64,000 bases of DNA from Taxillus chinensis (GCA_023512835.1 CM042092.1:14234498-14298497), one strand, 5' to 3'; positions 24,090 through 36,992 are shown, counted from the stretch's first letter. The notes: generated by a model not told the origin, from the letters alone. Numbers and translations: made by a program.

Positions 24090-24857
24090 ATGTTTGGAGT
24101 GCTTTTTCCCAACAGAAGCTTCCCGATGGACATCTCCAGCTTCGCACACATCGACACCTTCCATTGGATACTCGACATGAACACCTTGGTTGGTAGGTGC
24201 ACTCCTACTCTACTACTACTACTACTACCTCATTTTCTTACTTCCTTCCTTCCTTCCTCTCTTAGTCTTAGTCTATTAACAACTCTGTTGTGTGTGTGTG
24301 TTGTCGTCAATTTGGATTACAATTTAGAAATTTAGAATCATACAAATAAATGGCGTGTCCGCAACGCAGGGGATGCATACGAGGAGGTGAAGGAGGTGTG
24401 CATATTCCTGCTAAACGGCGTCACTCTCCCCGCCGACAAAGCCCTAGCGGTGTACGTCCAGTCGCCGGGGTCCCCCTTCCGATTCTGCGGTGCCGTCACC
24501 CTCGCCCGCCCCTCCGCGGTCCTCGCCCTGCAGTGGCCGGAGCCCCTCCCTCCTCCCTCCTCCGGCGGCCCGCAGCAGCTCCTCACCGCCCCCGACTCTG
24601 GCCCCGTATCCGCCAAAATCGGGGTCTCCGTCGAGGACCTCGCCTCCATACCGTCCCTGGACGTCGCCGCCGGGGGGAGGGTGGAGCACATGGCCATGCG
24701 GGTTGGGGAGAACCTCTTCAATTTCATGCAGTCCTACTGCGGCGTCGACGGCACCAAGCTGGTTGTCCCCATGGACATCCTCGACAGGTGGTTTCACAAA
24801 TTCCAGGAGCGGGCCAAGCGTGACCCCCAGTTCCTTAACTCCTTTGCTCTCCCCTGA
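24090..24857 (+). CDS. HLP1: Hikeshi/OPI10-like HSP70 nuclear import carrier
   Basis: Hikeshi proteins bind ATP-loaded HSP70 and FG-nucleoporins and carry HSP70 into the nucleus during heat stress; a plant member, HLP1, is linked to thermotolerance. Exon 1 is 24090-24192 and exon 2 is 24370-24857, with a GT-AG intron of 177 bp and consistent phase. The product is 196 residues, the usual family length. It starts MFGVLFPNRSFPMDIS, continues with DTFHWILDM, then VCIFLLN, and has the diagnostic blocks AVYVQSPGSPFRFCGAV, SAKIGVSVEDL, GENLFNFMQSYCG and VPMDILDRWFHKFQ. Exon 2 is strikingly GC-rich with G/C-ending codons, whereas exon 1 is not. The reading frame is intact. Confidence in the family is very high. 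Confidence 0.95.
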
Positions 24858-24880
24858 TCTGCCTTCTTCCCTTCCTCTCC

Positions 24881-24898
24881 CCCCCCCCCCCCCCCCCA
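24881..24898. repeat. Poly-C tract in the Hikeshi 3' UTR
   Basis: An uninterrupted C run of about 18 bases begins 23 bases after the stop codon. Such a long C homopolymer is rare in plant DNA and its length may be misestimated by sequencing. Confidence 0.85.
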
Positions 24899-27501
24899 AA
24901 TTCCAAGCCGCCACCCCCAATTCCATCCAAGGTTCGTACTACTGTCTACTGCCATTATTATTACTGCTCTGCTGCTATCTATTTTCATGTCTTAATCTTC
25001 ATTCATCAATTCGCTCTCCTTTGTTACCCTGCATCAATTGTTTTGATTTATAATCTCTCTTTCGCTCCCCAATTGCTTCTTCTGTGTGTTTGTTGTATTG
25101 TTACTTCCCTGGCGTATTCCTGCTTTATATCAATGTGCATGCTGGATTCTGGGATGGGTTAATGTGAGTCACATTCACAATGATCAATCCTTGCTGAATT
25201 CAATTTTAAAAGGCGAAATAAATAAATCAACAATGTTCTTTTTAGGATTATCTTTTTTTAGTTGTTTTCCCTATTCAGGACTCCGCCTAAATCCAGTTAT
25301 CCATGGTCGTACAGTTGCTGATGATTTCTTATTTACCTACCCCAGTATGACATCTCTCTTTGGTTCGGGTTGTGATACTGATGGTGTTGTGCACTCGTCT
25401 TTTTAGGAGGAAGTTCTTGGCTTTATGGGCTTTTTTTCTTTTGTGGCTTTTAGTAGTTGTTGGGTCGTTTTGTCTCTTTGAGTTTGAAGATACAGTTTTT
25501 TTTTCCCCGGCCTTAGATTCTTAATCCTATTAGAATCAGGAACCTTGGAAGGATTATATTCAGTTTAATTGTTGAGGAACATAAGAAGAGCCATGCTCAA
25601 GTTTCCCAAATAGAATAGCTGAATAGGTCTTTGAACAATGCATGTTAAAAAATTTATGAAAATCTACACTAAAACACACACAATTCATGTTGCAGACCTC
25701 AAAGTCTAGACGTTGGATGTGTGACATGGTTTTTTTTTTTTTTAAATAATTGGCGCTAACGATAAATAATCAGAATCCTTCTGTCTTATGGTGCATCATC
25801 ATGACTTGAATAATTTACGGATGAAACTAGCTTGATTCAGTTTTTTTAAGCCATTAATCACATATGCTTATTAACAATATATATATGTTTATTACCGTTG
25901 CATTGATACTCTTTTGGAAGAGTATGCGTGTATAATTTTTTTTTTTCTGTCGATTCCAGGTTGCTAGATGTTCAGATAGTTGGTTGCATCCCTTTTCATT
26001 TTGGTACCTGTTTCCAACACAAAATTTCGAAGTCAGACATACTCCAAAGCATTTTAACTTCCATTTAGTTGTTGAGAGCTTTGTTCTGTGAATTGCTGAG
26101 TGCTTCCTCTGAAATCCATTTTATGGTAGCTGCAACAAATCAAAAATTGATGAACTTTCGTGATATATTGCCTGCTGCTGAGTTTCTTCTACTGTTACCG
26201 TTTTAACAGTGGTGTCTAGCCCAGCTGAGCCTGGTGATTTACTTGATTTCGAGTTTCTACTCAGCAAAATATTTAGCAGGACATCCTTACAATTCTGATG
26301 TGCAGTCCGAGCTCCAGGTAGAACGTGAGACTTGCAAGCAGCCTAGTAACTTCATTGTGCATGCCAGAAGTTTTAGGAAGTTTAATTGCGCGTTGGAGTG
26401 TGAATTTGTTATTAAACGAGCTCTAAATAGACGTAAGATGTTGGGTTTATATATGTTACTTTTGGGGGTTTGACCTCCCTACAGGTTGAAGGATCCTACT
26501 ATTTTGCTGTGAAACAATAATCCATGCCACATAACAGAACGGGAAGCATCTACTTTTTCCTTTAGTTTTTGTTTTCTTCAACTACTCTAAACGAATCAAC
26601 TATCTTTTTTGTTTACCCAAATATGCCAATATGCGGTTAATCCACTCGTTTTATAATTATTTTACCATCCTTACATAATCAATTACAATACTTTTTTTCC
26701 GAAAACAATATTATTAGTTTAAACTAAAAGTATAATTATATTTTAGGTTTTAAATACAATGACTGTAAAACTTATTTAGAAGTATTTATTTGTTTTTTAA
26801 TAAGCGTTAGAAAAAGTGATGAATGAAGAAAATTTTTATTGTGATTTGGGGGGAAAGCATTCAATGTGCAATATATTTGTGAATGTCTTTCATGAGTTAC
26901 GCTTTTATGAACATTAACAACTCTTCTTCCACGAAAGAAAACAAATAACTTAGCAATTTGTAGGTTGAGTTATAAGAACTAACGGAAATGTTTTTTTATC
27001 CATGCTAAATATCTGCCCTTACAAGTACAATCTAATAAGCAAGCGTCGCCTTAAATGTTACATTTAGTAAACATTTTATTGTGCAGGCGAAAAGAAGCCA
27101 CAATGTTTGCTTCAATTCCATGATGATAGAAGTTGCCACAACAATGAGCAGCTTAAGAAAAAAGGGAAAAAAAATCAGAATATTATCCCAACCAGAGAAT
27201 GGAGTCAAAAGGCATGAAGGAGGCACCTGTAGAAATTTTCAGCGGTCTTGAAAGAGGATAATTTTGGATGCTCCCCAGTGTTACAATGCCCAAACAAAAT
27301 AATAGATTGACAAACTCTAATTAATATACATGCAGCCTCCCCACGTGCATGAATTCCGATTAAAAGAGATGCAATAACCATACATAAACCTCAACCCCTG
27401 CAATAGTTCAGCCTCAGGGAGGTGGCTGGCATTCAAATAATGATAACATTTGCAGGAGAAAGAGACCCTAAAACAGAAACTAGGCCATTAAGAAATGTGC
27501 T
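24899..27501. other. 3' region of the Hikeshi-like gene and spacer before the splicing factor gene
   Basis: The sequence just after the stop codon remains exon-like in composition. A donor-like CCAAG|GTTCG near 24931 and an acceptor-like GATTCCAG near 25960 would allow a 3' UTR intron, but this is inference only. The rest (to 27501) has no coding signal. It lies between convergent genes, so both 3' ends fall here. Confidence 0.3.
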
Positions 27502-28811
27502 CTATTTCCAAGTAGATCCGCCAAGCATGATCACTTCTTCACCGCCATTATCCCTACTGGATAGCCTCTTTGAGCCAGCAGAACCTCCTTTATCACTTGA
27601 GTCGCCATATAGATCTCTAAGCTTCGCCAGATTGCTTGATGCAGAGGTCCTCTCCTTGCCCTCATCTTTGTGGGGGCTTGTACCGCGATTGCTAGATTCA
27701 ACATAGGCTTGTTGGCTCCTACTGCTTCTGCCGATGCTTGGGCTTCTACTTCTGTCATAATCTCTTCTGCTGCCCTCTCTATCTTCATACTTGGACCTCC
27801 GATCGTAATCATGTCTGCTCTGGCCCCTGGTCCTATCCCGATCCCTATATCTATCTCTATCACGGTCAAGGTCTCTATCCTTGTCCCAATTTCGGTCTCT
27901 ATCCCTGTCTCTGTCCCTCCGTCGATCCAGGTCTCTTTCCCTATCCCTGTCCTGATCCCGATTCCGTTCCCTATCTCGATCACGATCACGATCAGGCAAG
28001 TCACGGCTTCGGCTACGATGTCTGGGGGGAGATCTACGTGGCTCATCACCTGAGTTTCTGTCATAAGAAGGTGGTGGCAGAGTTCGGCGAACAGGAGATG
28101 AGTCTCTAGTAGATGCACGGTGGGGAGCACGTTGCCCAAAAGAAACTGAAAGGGCAGCTTTCACAGAAGGTGGACGACGAGCAGTATCATCAGAACCATA
28201 TCGCACTGTGTCCCCTGTAACACCAGAATGTTTGGCTGAGAGCTTCATCTTCTCAAGGTTTGTGGTGATCTGCCGCAAGACAGGAACAGGGATACGAGGA
28301 AAGAGCGTATCAAAATAATACTGCAAAAGAAAATCAGTTGGTGAGTACAACGACGAAATTAAAAAGAATTTGTGTTCAAAGTGAAAATTTTAAATTATTC
28401 AGGGCTATCAAGGGCAGTTGCAAGAGATTCCATTTCTCTATCTTTAACTAACTATTTCTTAAAATAATCTACATTCCAAAATTTATTAAACTGCATCAGT
28501 CACCTAAAAACAAAACCCATCTACCCTTCCTCTGAATAGCACCTAGAAAAAAAATAAAATAAAATAAAATAAAGACTCAAATAATAATAACCATCTAAAC
28601 TTTTAATTGAGGTAGATATAAATCGACAGGCATAAATGATTTTTCTAAAATTGTTGATACTAAACAGGCAATACATTTCAGCTTCAAATAATATTAGTCT
28701 TTATCCATAACCTATAAGAATATCATTCCAACATTTTAGCAACAAATACTATTGCACAAAGAAACAAAAACATGATGAAGTGAAAGGCGTTAAATTATAT
28801 TATTCTGACAC

Positions 28812-28875
<64 letters not shown>

Positions 28876-31800
28876 ATGAATGAGATGGGAAAACTACAGA
28901 ATTCTGCCAGTAACACATCAAAAAACCAGCCTCACTTCTATCATTTGCTCTTCTGCCACCAGTTCAACCTTGACATTCCACTTAAAGATCTGATTTGCAA
29001 GAGCCCAAATAGTCCTTCTGGGGGGTATCAATGTTTACCAGCAAGAAAAAAACACTAAATGATATAGTTAAAAGCGTGCAGCTTGCACATTGGCTCATTA
29101 AAATAACATTGCCTTGATATCACTTGGCTACAATAATGTTACATGTATAAATAATAACTTATTTGTAACATATACTATTGCAAATTTTATTTCGCTTTAT
29201 GTGATGTCTTAAATTTTTTAAGCAGAAACATGCATGTGTGATCTTGCATTAAATTGGTGTACCCCATGATCATAACGGAGTGGATCAGGATGGGTAGTGA
29301 GTGAACCAAACCTGTCCCGGGTGCGTTCAGGTCAGGACGGAACATGGCTAATGACTATGGCGGATTGGGACAGGAACGAGCCGGGACAGGTTGGATCGGA
29401 TATTTTAAGAAAAAATTATTTAAAAATCTTTGAAAATGTTGAATGGGATGGAGTGACCAATACCTATGACCGCCCCGTTATCTCATCAGGGGGAAACGGG
29501 CGAGAAAAAGAGCCCGGGGCGGGTCAGTTCAGGCCAGGAATATAGAATAAAAAAAAACAGACAGACAGACAGTACTGAGCTCTGTTATGTGCCAAGAGAA
29601 AAACAAAAAAAATCACAAAACCTATCCTACCAGCTATTGAAATTCAAAAAAAAGCACAAGACCACAATGAAAATAACCTTTCGTTGCCATATGCAGAGCA
29701 ATAATTTGGAGCAACCTTTTAACAGCACTAGTGAGGAACAAGGTTCAAAGCAGAATTAGCAGCCTACACTAAACACCATAACCAAAAAACATTATGAAAA
29801 GATATAAAAGTGTAATATAATTAATATATGGAGGGCATAAAATTCATATAGGCTTACAACATAGCCTGATGGTCTCACAAAATCTCTACATCCTCGTTTA
29901 CAAAAAAGGCCCTCTGCTAATGAAGCTAAAACTAAGAAAATAAATAATAGCACGAAAAGAACAAAGCCTCATCAAAATTGCAACACTAAAAATAGAAAAG
30001 GATGGCAAGCCCATTACACCTAAACAGGAGACAAGTATGAAAAGGCCAATACGAAAATGATTTGGAAATTAAGAAAGCCAATTGAGGAGATCAATTAATA
30101 TTTAGAGGTCGTTTAATGTATTTTCCACATCTTACTATTGACCCAGCCAATTTGGTAAGATGCCACCAAAAAAAACATTGTTTCAAGTCTGTAAACATAG
30201 GGCTTGTCCTAGAGTTTATTTTCTGCTATAAATAAGGGGTTGTCACCTTTATAGTGGTAGACATGGTTTATTTTATATATTGAAAGTACGAAATCTGCAA
30301 ATTCATTGAAATATTGCAATCAGAACCTTTCTCTCATTTTGTGGTTGAGAAACCCTAGGTTGAGATCCTCCTAAAAGAATCTCCCAAGGTAAGAATTCAT
30401 TTGTGATTGTAATCCCTAATCTATCTGTGTTATAAAATCTCAATCTTATATTCCTCTTTAAGTTTATCTTGTTTCTATTATTTTATCTATTTCTATTCCC
30501 AAATTCTTAATCCAAAATTTCGTCTTAGCATCATGGAGAACAAAGAGAGCTCCCATACTGGAGTCCAATCCAAGGGTAGCTCTTCACGCACCCTAAGCTT
30601 AGGGACAACAATTAAGAGGAAAAGTTATCACTTCATCACAAGGTTTCGTATAAGGGCTCATGTGAGGCAAATTCTTGAAGTAATGGATAAAAGACAAAAA
30701 GGTCTCAGACAAACAAACATTGAGAAACATTTTAGAATACTATCAGAAATTGAGTAAAAAGCCATATTGAATATTGGTTCTATGAATATGGGATAATAAT
30801 TAATGCAGAAAAATAATGGAATTTTAACGTGATGGATGAGTCTATTGCACAAATTGGGCCAAGCTATTATGAAGTAAGGATGCCTTTACTAGCAAAGGCA
30901 AAGAAAGAAATTGATACTATAGAGAAAAAAATACAAGGCTTGCTGGAAGATGTATAGGTGCACTCTCAGCTTAATGGGTGGACTAAGAAGAGAGAAAAAA
31001 ATCTCAAATAATTTTCTAATCAGCTGTTCAGGGGGGATCTTTTTCTGGATCAATAGATGCATCTAGTCCTATTTATGATGTATGAATTGCATGGAAGCAA
31101 AATTGAATCAAAGTAATTTTTATGAAGCTTTTATTTATATGTTCTTTGCCACTTTTTTATTTACCAATAGTTATTGTCCTGGCATTTACAAACAATGAAG
31201 CTGACTTCAAGGCAACAAGTAGAATGTGTAGGATATTGCATAAGTAGCTTGATATCAAAGATGAATAAAATCAACTTGAGCATCATCATCAACACGAACA
31301 TCTTTATGTTGATCATGTCGTGCAAGAGTGCGAGAGTCTCACTGCTTTGCTAACTTCATGTCTTGTAAAGAGTATTATTCTGCTAAATACTTGGCTTTGT
31401 TAAGCAATAATATGAAGTAATGTGTTGTCATTTTCTTTTTTGGATTTTATATTACATTTATCGCTAAGGTTTCCAAGGTCCCTCAACCACCTTAGAATGA
31501 AGTTTATGATTACAAAGAGAAGTCTCAAAGGACGAACAATTCCATTTCACGATCAAATCTAATTATAACTCTAAGTCATGAGAAGTTGCTCCTTGATTTT
31601 TGTGAGTCTCTCAAAGATTTGATCTTCTCTCTAAATGTTCATTAATTTGGGTAGACACATTTTATACCTCAAGATGATAATTATACATTACAAACCATGT
31701 CCAAGTCAAATATAGTACTATGTTTCATAATACACGATCAAATTTGATGTATGGAGAAGGTTAACATTATTTGTTTGCAGGAAACCAAGAAAGTGGTGAT

Positions 31801-33115
31801 GTCAGAGAATCTTGTGAGAAGCCTTTGACATGTCGCTTTGTGGATTGGTTATTTCTCGGCTCTGCAAAAGCATTTAGAAATATTCTTTTGATGTGGAACA
31901 GCCGAATTGCGGAGAAGTTGTATGAAGCCATGGGGCTGTATTATGTGTCATGTAAATTTAAGAACGTGGGGGATCAATTGTTGTGGATGTCCTCCGAAAT
32001 GTATGGACCTAATCTCGCTAGGGATAGGAGTCTTATGTGGGATGAGCTCAGTGGTCTCCGTTGTTGGTGGAAAGTACCATGATGTCTTATTATGCATTGT
32101 TGGGATGTTGTCTAACCCAACATTATGGCAGTGTATCAGGAGTTCCAAGAGCAATATATGTTTGAAAGGAGTCTCGATGCTACTTTTTTGTCTCCCCTCC
32201 CTTATAAATAGAGACGGATGATTCGAAATTTTTTCGGTCTATAAGCTTGGTGGGATGCATGTACAAAATTATTGTTAAACTTCTGACTAACCGGATGAAA
32301 GTTGTTTTGGGAAAGTTCATCTCTCCATCTTAGAATGGTTTTGTGCAAGTCGAAAGATTCTTGATAGCCAAATCAAGGATTCGCCTCCTAAAGTTCTAAA
32401 AAAGTTGGACTTGGAGAATGTTTATGACTACGTTAATTGGGATTTCCTCCATCTCCTGGACCATTGGGGATTCTCGACTAAGTGGCGGAAGTGAATCTCT
32501 TTATGTATTTTTTCTGCCTGGTTTTCTGTGTTAGTTAATGATAATTCCAATGGGTTTTTCCTGAGCTCTAGAGGAATCTATAGGTCGTATAGTGAGGTGG
32601 GAGGCTTAATAGCAAAGGACAAAAGAAAGAAATTAAAAAAACAAATAAAATGGGGACGAAAATGATGATAAATTAGTTTTAAAATAACAAAACTATACTA
32701 AAAATACTAAATTAAATTTTCCATGGTTATCTATCAAATCCAAATTAAGTCTTTATAATAAGTAAAATTTAATTAAAAATTAAAAAAACACCATGCCTTA
32801 TCCATCATTTTAAAATATATATATAAATATGTAATTAAAAAAACATTGATATTTTAATATATATATATATATTTACTGTTCCCATAGGAACAATAGACAA
32901 TGTTATTGCTGCTTCCAAGATGATCGACGAGGACTTCGATGATGGAGAGAGGAGGATCGACAAAGAGGAGGCTTCAACAATCGACAACGGTGGAAGCGAC
33001 TTTGATGATCAGCGACAAAGAGGTGTCAAGTGTCAACGACAACCACGGAGGAGGAGGTGGCTGCTTCAACGATCAATAATGGAGGAGGCTAATCGATACG
33101 GAGAGAGAAGGCTTC

Positions 33116-33164
<49 letters not shown>

Positions 33165-36100
33165 ACTTAGCCCTATTTTTTTAAAACCAAATTATATATT
33201 TTTTTAGGAATAAATGCAGTCGCCTAATTCTGTATTCCGGGTGATACATCAAAACATGCCACATCAGCCTGCCTTACCCAAACGAAGCAGGTGTTGGTGC
33301 TATGGGGTGCAATTTCGGTACGAGTTTCCTCCAAGGCATTTGAGGTGTCACCTTCAGCCCATATTTTCAAACTATGGTGGGAGACAGCTCTTCCATTCGT
33401 TTTTAGGATGATGTATGGTTTGTTGAGATTCCTTTGAAACTGACCTATCCTAAGGTGTATTGTATTGGTTGTATTACTATATTTTCTTCTTCTTTGGAGT
33501 TCATCTTTGTAGTGAGAGGTACATTTTTTGCTACTAGCTCAACATTAAGAGCTGAAAACTTTTTATTCGTTCTTTGATTTGTTGTATTTTGTTACACTCC
33601 TAATCGATCAAAAGACTTTTAGGTTAAACTTTGTGCTAACCCTTATCAGGCTTGAATGCTTTCCTTGGAGGAGTATTTGGAAGTCGAAGGTTTTTTCGAG
33701 TGACCTTCTTTGATTGAGCAACGGTAAACAGAAATATTTAATGGCTAATTTGTGGCGACATGATATGACAGTCATCAACTAATGTTATATTTCCGGGGTA
33801 AGATTCTGACTGCTGATCATTTGAGACAATAGAGTTTTGTTTTTGTTAGTCGGTATTACATGTGCAAGGCTTTGACGGAGTCAACGAACCATTTGTTCCT
33901 TTATTGTCCTTATGCGAGGGGGATGTGGGATATGGTCTTGGACTCTTTGGCCTGTTTGGCCTTCAATGGGTGATGTCTTCTTCTTTTCACATAGGAGTGT
34001 GGGGCGGCATTTTGAGGTATGGCGGGCTATGTCCCATTGCATTTAATGGTGTCATTGGCAGAAGGAAAACACGTGTGTGTTTGATGATCGAGAGAGGCTT
34101 ACTATGGAGTTATCTTATATTTTTTTCGTTGTCTAGGCGACTAAATGTATGCTTTGGGCGGTAGTCGTTTTCCTCCTGTTTGGGATGTTATAAATGAATG
34201 CTCATTTTGAGCTGGTTGTTATTGTCTTTCGCACACTGCTTGTGTGATTTTATTCTAATACAATTTTTCTTACTTATTTAAAAAAAAAAAGTATAAGAAA
34301 TCGGCGGAGTCATTGGACCATCTTTTTCTTAACTGGCTTTGTGCCCGAGGTTTGTGAGATATGGTTATGAGATTGTTTAGCCTTCATTGTGTGATGCCTT
34401 CGACTCTTACGACTTTATTTACATGCTATTTAGGGGAAGTGGAGAGGCATTCAGTTATCTAGTTATCTGGCAGGCTTTTCCTCATATTATTTAGAGCTTT
34501 TGGTGTGAGCAAAATGCCTGATTGTTCGAGAATTGTGAGACCCCCTTGAGAAGTTTAAACTTCTTTTCTTTTGTTCTTTATTGGATTAGATGTATGCTAC
34601 AGATTGTTATCATTTTTTCTGCATTTTGGATGTTGTAGTTAGATGCTCATTCTGAGTTGGGTTTTTTGTTTGCTCACTTAGACCTGGTGTACTTTGGTAC
34701 CTAGTGCACTTCTTGTATACTTATTTTTCTAATAAATTTTTTATTTATCAAAGAATTTTGATGGTGGCAATGACAGCAGCTTCATCCATGCCTTTTCTTT
34801 AAGTTCTAGATGAGAAACTAAGCCTTTTAATGCATGGTCAATCTTTCAGTGAGCCCGGTTGCCTGATTATAAGTATTATAATGTTTTTTTCATTTTCTAT
34901 ATGTTCGTCCTAAGATTTTAAGTTATTTTTAAATTATACTATTTATTATTATATTTCAAAAAATATTCAAACAACATAGTCTAAATCATCAAGAAACCAT
35001 GTGTCTCATATGATGGTAATAAAATGGTAAAACCTAATTAATGAGTTGTAAGAAATATTTCTTGTGGTGAAAATACTGAACAACAATAGACGGTTTCTTG
35101 GGGGAGCATGCTGCGAAGCTTAGAATTATATAACAACTTAAAAACAGTTGCATATTTAGGCCCAAGTTGATTAACATACCCACAGATCCAAACAACTGAA
35201 CCGACTTTTAAGACAGCTAAGCATACCTGTCCAAGAAGTAAATCACGAACATAAACACCCATTGTGGTATTCACACGATGAGCAGAATCAGGAGAGATTG
35301 CCTGAAAAGACAAGATTTTAAAGTATTTTTAAGTATCAACAAACACATTTTGGGTTTTGACTGATACATAATAATTACTTCACAAGATTTGGCATTCCAC
35401 TTCCATTTGCCTTCATAACGCAAACTAATTGTCAATAAGACTTTGGGGCATTAAGCAAGAACTGCCATTATATCACTTAGCACAAACAATTTCAGTTCTA
35501 TCAAAAAGCAATAGTCATAACTATCCTACCTCCTGCCATTTGTGAGTATAAAACAAAGTGAAAACCTATCACACTCATGGAGTTGGCTTTTCACATAAAA
35601 CATTAGTAATGTTTAAAAATTGTTGACAGGGCAATTTAAATCCAACAAAGACATTAGAAAACAGACAATGAAAAAAATCCTTTTAATAATATTGACAGAT
35701 TCCTTTTAATGAAAAAAATGGACATGCAAAGAAGGAAAGTGAAATTTTCCCAACAATTGGCCAGGTTTCTTTAACGCCAACTTCAATTAGAATCATTTTT
35801 TTAATAGTAAGAGTACACCAAATAACAGAAGATAAACACAACCCACCTCATCATCGTTAACATATGGTTCAAACCAGTTCCATAATGTCTTGGGATCTGC
35901 TGCATATCTCAAGTATAGAAAACCTACCTGTGATATAATTTTAGTGCATTATTCCTTCCATATAAAGCACACAAGTCTTTGATAAACAAAAGTTAAATTT
36001 ATAATAAAAAGTACACAGCACAAGCAGAAACCTCATCAAATAATTATGCTGGCAAACAATAACAATAGCATTTTAATAGCAATAATTAAAAAAAATTATG

Positions 36101-36992
36101 GTAAACAATTCAGTGAGCCAGCGACAATAGTAATAGGAGATTAAAGCTATAGAAAATGTTTAGCAATCAAAAAGCCCAACCCGTGCTAAAACCTTACAAG
36201 ATATCAATACTATTAATGATTTGTTTGAACCTCCTTTGAAGTTCTATTTGGGATAATTTGATATGAAGTAGAGAATGCTCAATGTCAATGCATATCTTTG
36301 TCAAATTTGAGGTCCAAATACAAAAAACCTGATGGTATCCAAGACACTAATGACATGAGCATCCAGGGACTTAGACCTACCAATGTAATAAAATTTATGT
36401 AAACACACATACACGTGAATAACCATATAACCGTACTTCAAAATGTAGCAATTACGTGTTTGCATATAGAAATCAAAAGAATAATTTCTACGACTGCAGT
36501 AAAAGCCCTACCCATTTTGTTTTCATTTTCTGCTAGTTGAATTACCCAGCTATTGTAGACTACCAAAATTTGATCCAATTTAAAAAACAAAAAAAAATAA
36601 ATTTATAACCAAGAATAGACAAATCAATTTACTGAAATTATCATTATTGTGTGCAGAATTAATGATTGTAAATGAAAGACGTGGAAATTATGAGTCCTAC
36701 TCACAGCTCTGATGTAAGGAGAATCTGGATGTTTCAGAAGCCCATGCATTTGTTTAACAGTGAGCTTCATGGTGAAGAACTTGTAAAGGAGACAAAATGC
36801 AGTTGATGGACCTCTGCAGTTTCCAGACATCCAGGGCTCCACATGATCCACTTGATTATAAATCTCATCAATCACTTCATGGTATGTCTTCAACCTGTAA
36901 AGCTCTTTGAAGTAATCAGATGAGAGAATGTTCATACAAAGAACCTTCTCCAGCAACAAATCAATCGCTTTGCCTGATGTTTGTACTTCCAT
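27502..36992 (-). CDS. SRL1: PRP38-family SR-like pre-mRNA splicing factor
   Basis: This protein belongs to the PRP38 family, which acts in spliceosome activation. It has an RS/RD-rich tail as in metazoan PRP38B and Arabidopsis SRL1 (At5g37370). Coding exons in transcript order: 36705-36992, 35847-35927, 35227-35301, 27502-28320; all phases are zero and all junctions are GT-AG. The product is 420 residues. The PRP38 domain fills roughly residues 1-175 (KVLCMNILSSDYFKELY, EIYNQVDHVEPWMSGNCRGP, FFTMKLTVKQMHGLL, TMGVYVRDLLLGQ, YYFDTLFPRIPVPV). Residues about 235-340 are almost all Arg/Asp/Glu/Ser dipeptides, which is why the opposite strand shows open frames. The tail ends EEVIMLGGSTWK, as in SRL1. 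The last intron is 6.9 kb and filled with transposon debris. An acceptor just before the ATG implies a 5' UTR exon farther upstream, near 37.8 kb. Confidence 0.94.
28811..28873. repeat. TA microsatellite in the splicing factor intron
   Basis: An uninterrupted TA run of about 60 bases lies in the 6.9-kb intron. It is the longest dinucleotide run in the window along with the one near 1084. Confidence 0.9.
29280..29560. repeat. G-rich transposon-like block in intron
   Basis: A locally GC-rich stretch inside an AT-rich intron contains repeated GGGACAGG and GGGGCGGG-type motifs. A similar G-rich sentence occurs at 40505-40600. Motifs of this kind recur in plant repetitive elements, but I cannot set boundaries or a class. 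Confidence 0.3.
30190..31120 (+). mobile_element. Possible retroelement or pararetrovirus-like relic (uncertain)
   Basis: A TATA box (TATAAATA, 30227-30234) in a non-AT-monotonous stretch is followed by a roughly 300-base leader and a 74-codon frame starting at 30533. After it, coding-like sequence continues in shifting frames with scattered stops to about 31120. The arrangement (promoter, long leader, decayed frame) resembles the 5' part of an integrated retroelement. No reverse transcriptase, protease or movement-protein motif is visible, so the class is open. It lies in the splicing factor intron, opposite to the direction of that gene. Confidence 0.25.
31740..32590 (+). pseudogene. Decayed LINE ORF2: endonuclease and reverse transcriptase fragments
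   Basis: Plus-strand translation in shifting frames shows the plant L1-type endonuclease motif NIICLQETKK near 31760. Reverse-transcriptase-like segments follow near 32240-32580 (YKL-type start, NRMKVVLGKFISPS, then NGFVQV and FLIAKSRIRLL). Stops and frameshifts are frequent, so the element is dead. The part between these fragments and the later zinc-binding region is interrupted by AT-rich and GA-repeat sequence (32600-33230). Confidence 0.7.
33117..33162. repeat. GA microsatellite inside the LINE-rich intron
   Basis: A run of more than twenty GA units separates the decayed LINE reverse transcriptase part from the zinc-binding part. The preceding 200 bases contain repeated GAC/GAG-rich units such as ATCGACAA and TTCAACGA. 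Confidence 0.85.
33640..34285 (+). pseudogene. Decayed LINE 3' part with reverse-transcriptase zinc-binding domain
   Basis: The translation shows FPWRSIWKSKVF, then an ILTADHL block, then the zf-RVT signature YYMCKA, NHLFLYCPYARGMWDMV with its Cys/His pattern. Frames change several times. The segment ends in a T-rich then poly-A stretch (about 34260-34290), as expected of a LINE 3' end. It follows the 31740-32590 fragment in the same orientation and probably derives from the same insertion. Confidence 0.65.
34290..34750 (+). pseudogene. Second decayed LINE 3' end (zinc-binding fragment)
   Basis: A shorter copy of the same zf-RVT region (AESLDHLFLNWLCARG, DMVMRL) begins directly after the poly-A tail of the previous fragment. 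It ends near TTTCTAATAAATTTTTTA. Two LINE 3' ends of the same orientation back to back point to two insertions or an unequal duplication. Confidence 0.55.

Noticed and set aside
24350..25053. Several overlapping long frames on both strands around 24.5 kb
   Set aside because: High GC in Hikeshi exon 2 removes stop codons in other frames; only the frame spliced to 24090-24192 matches a family.
27531..28139. Long open frames on both strands over the splicing factor's last exon
   Set aside because: They are shadows of the Arg/Asp/Glu-rich repeat of the PRP38-like gene; the dipeptide codons leave the other frames open.
32920..33165. 81-codon frame ending in an Arg-Glu repeat
   Set aside because: The tail is just a GA microsatellite and the front is degenerate GAC/GAG-rich repeat; it lies inside LINE debris.
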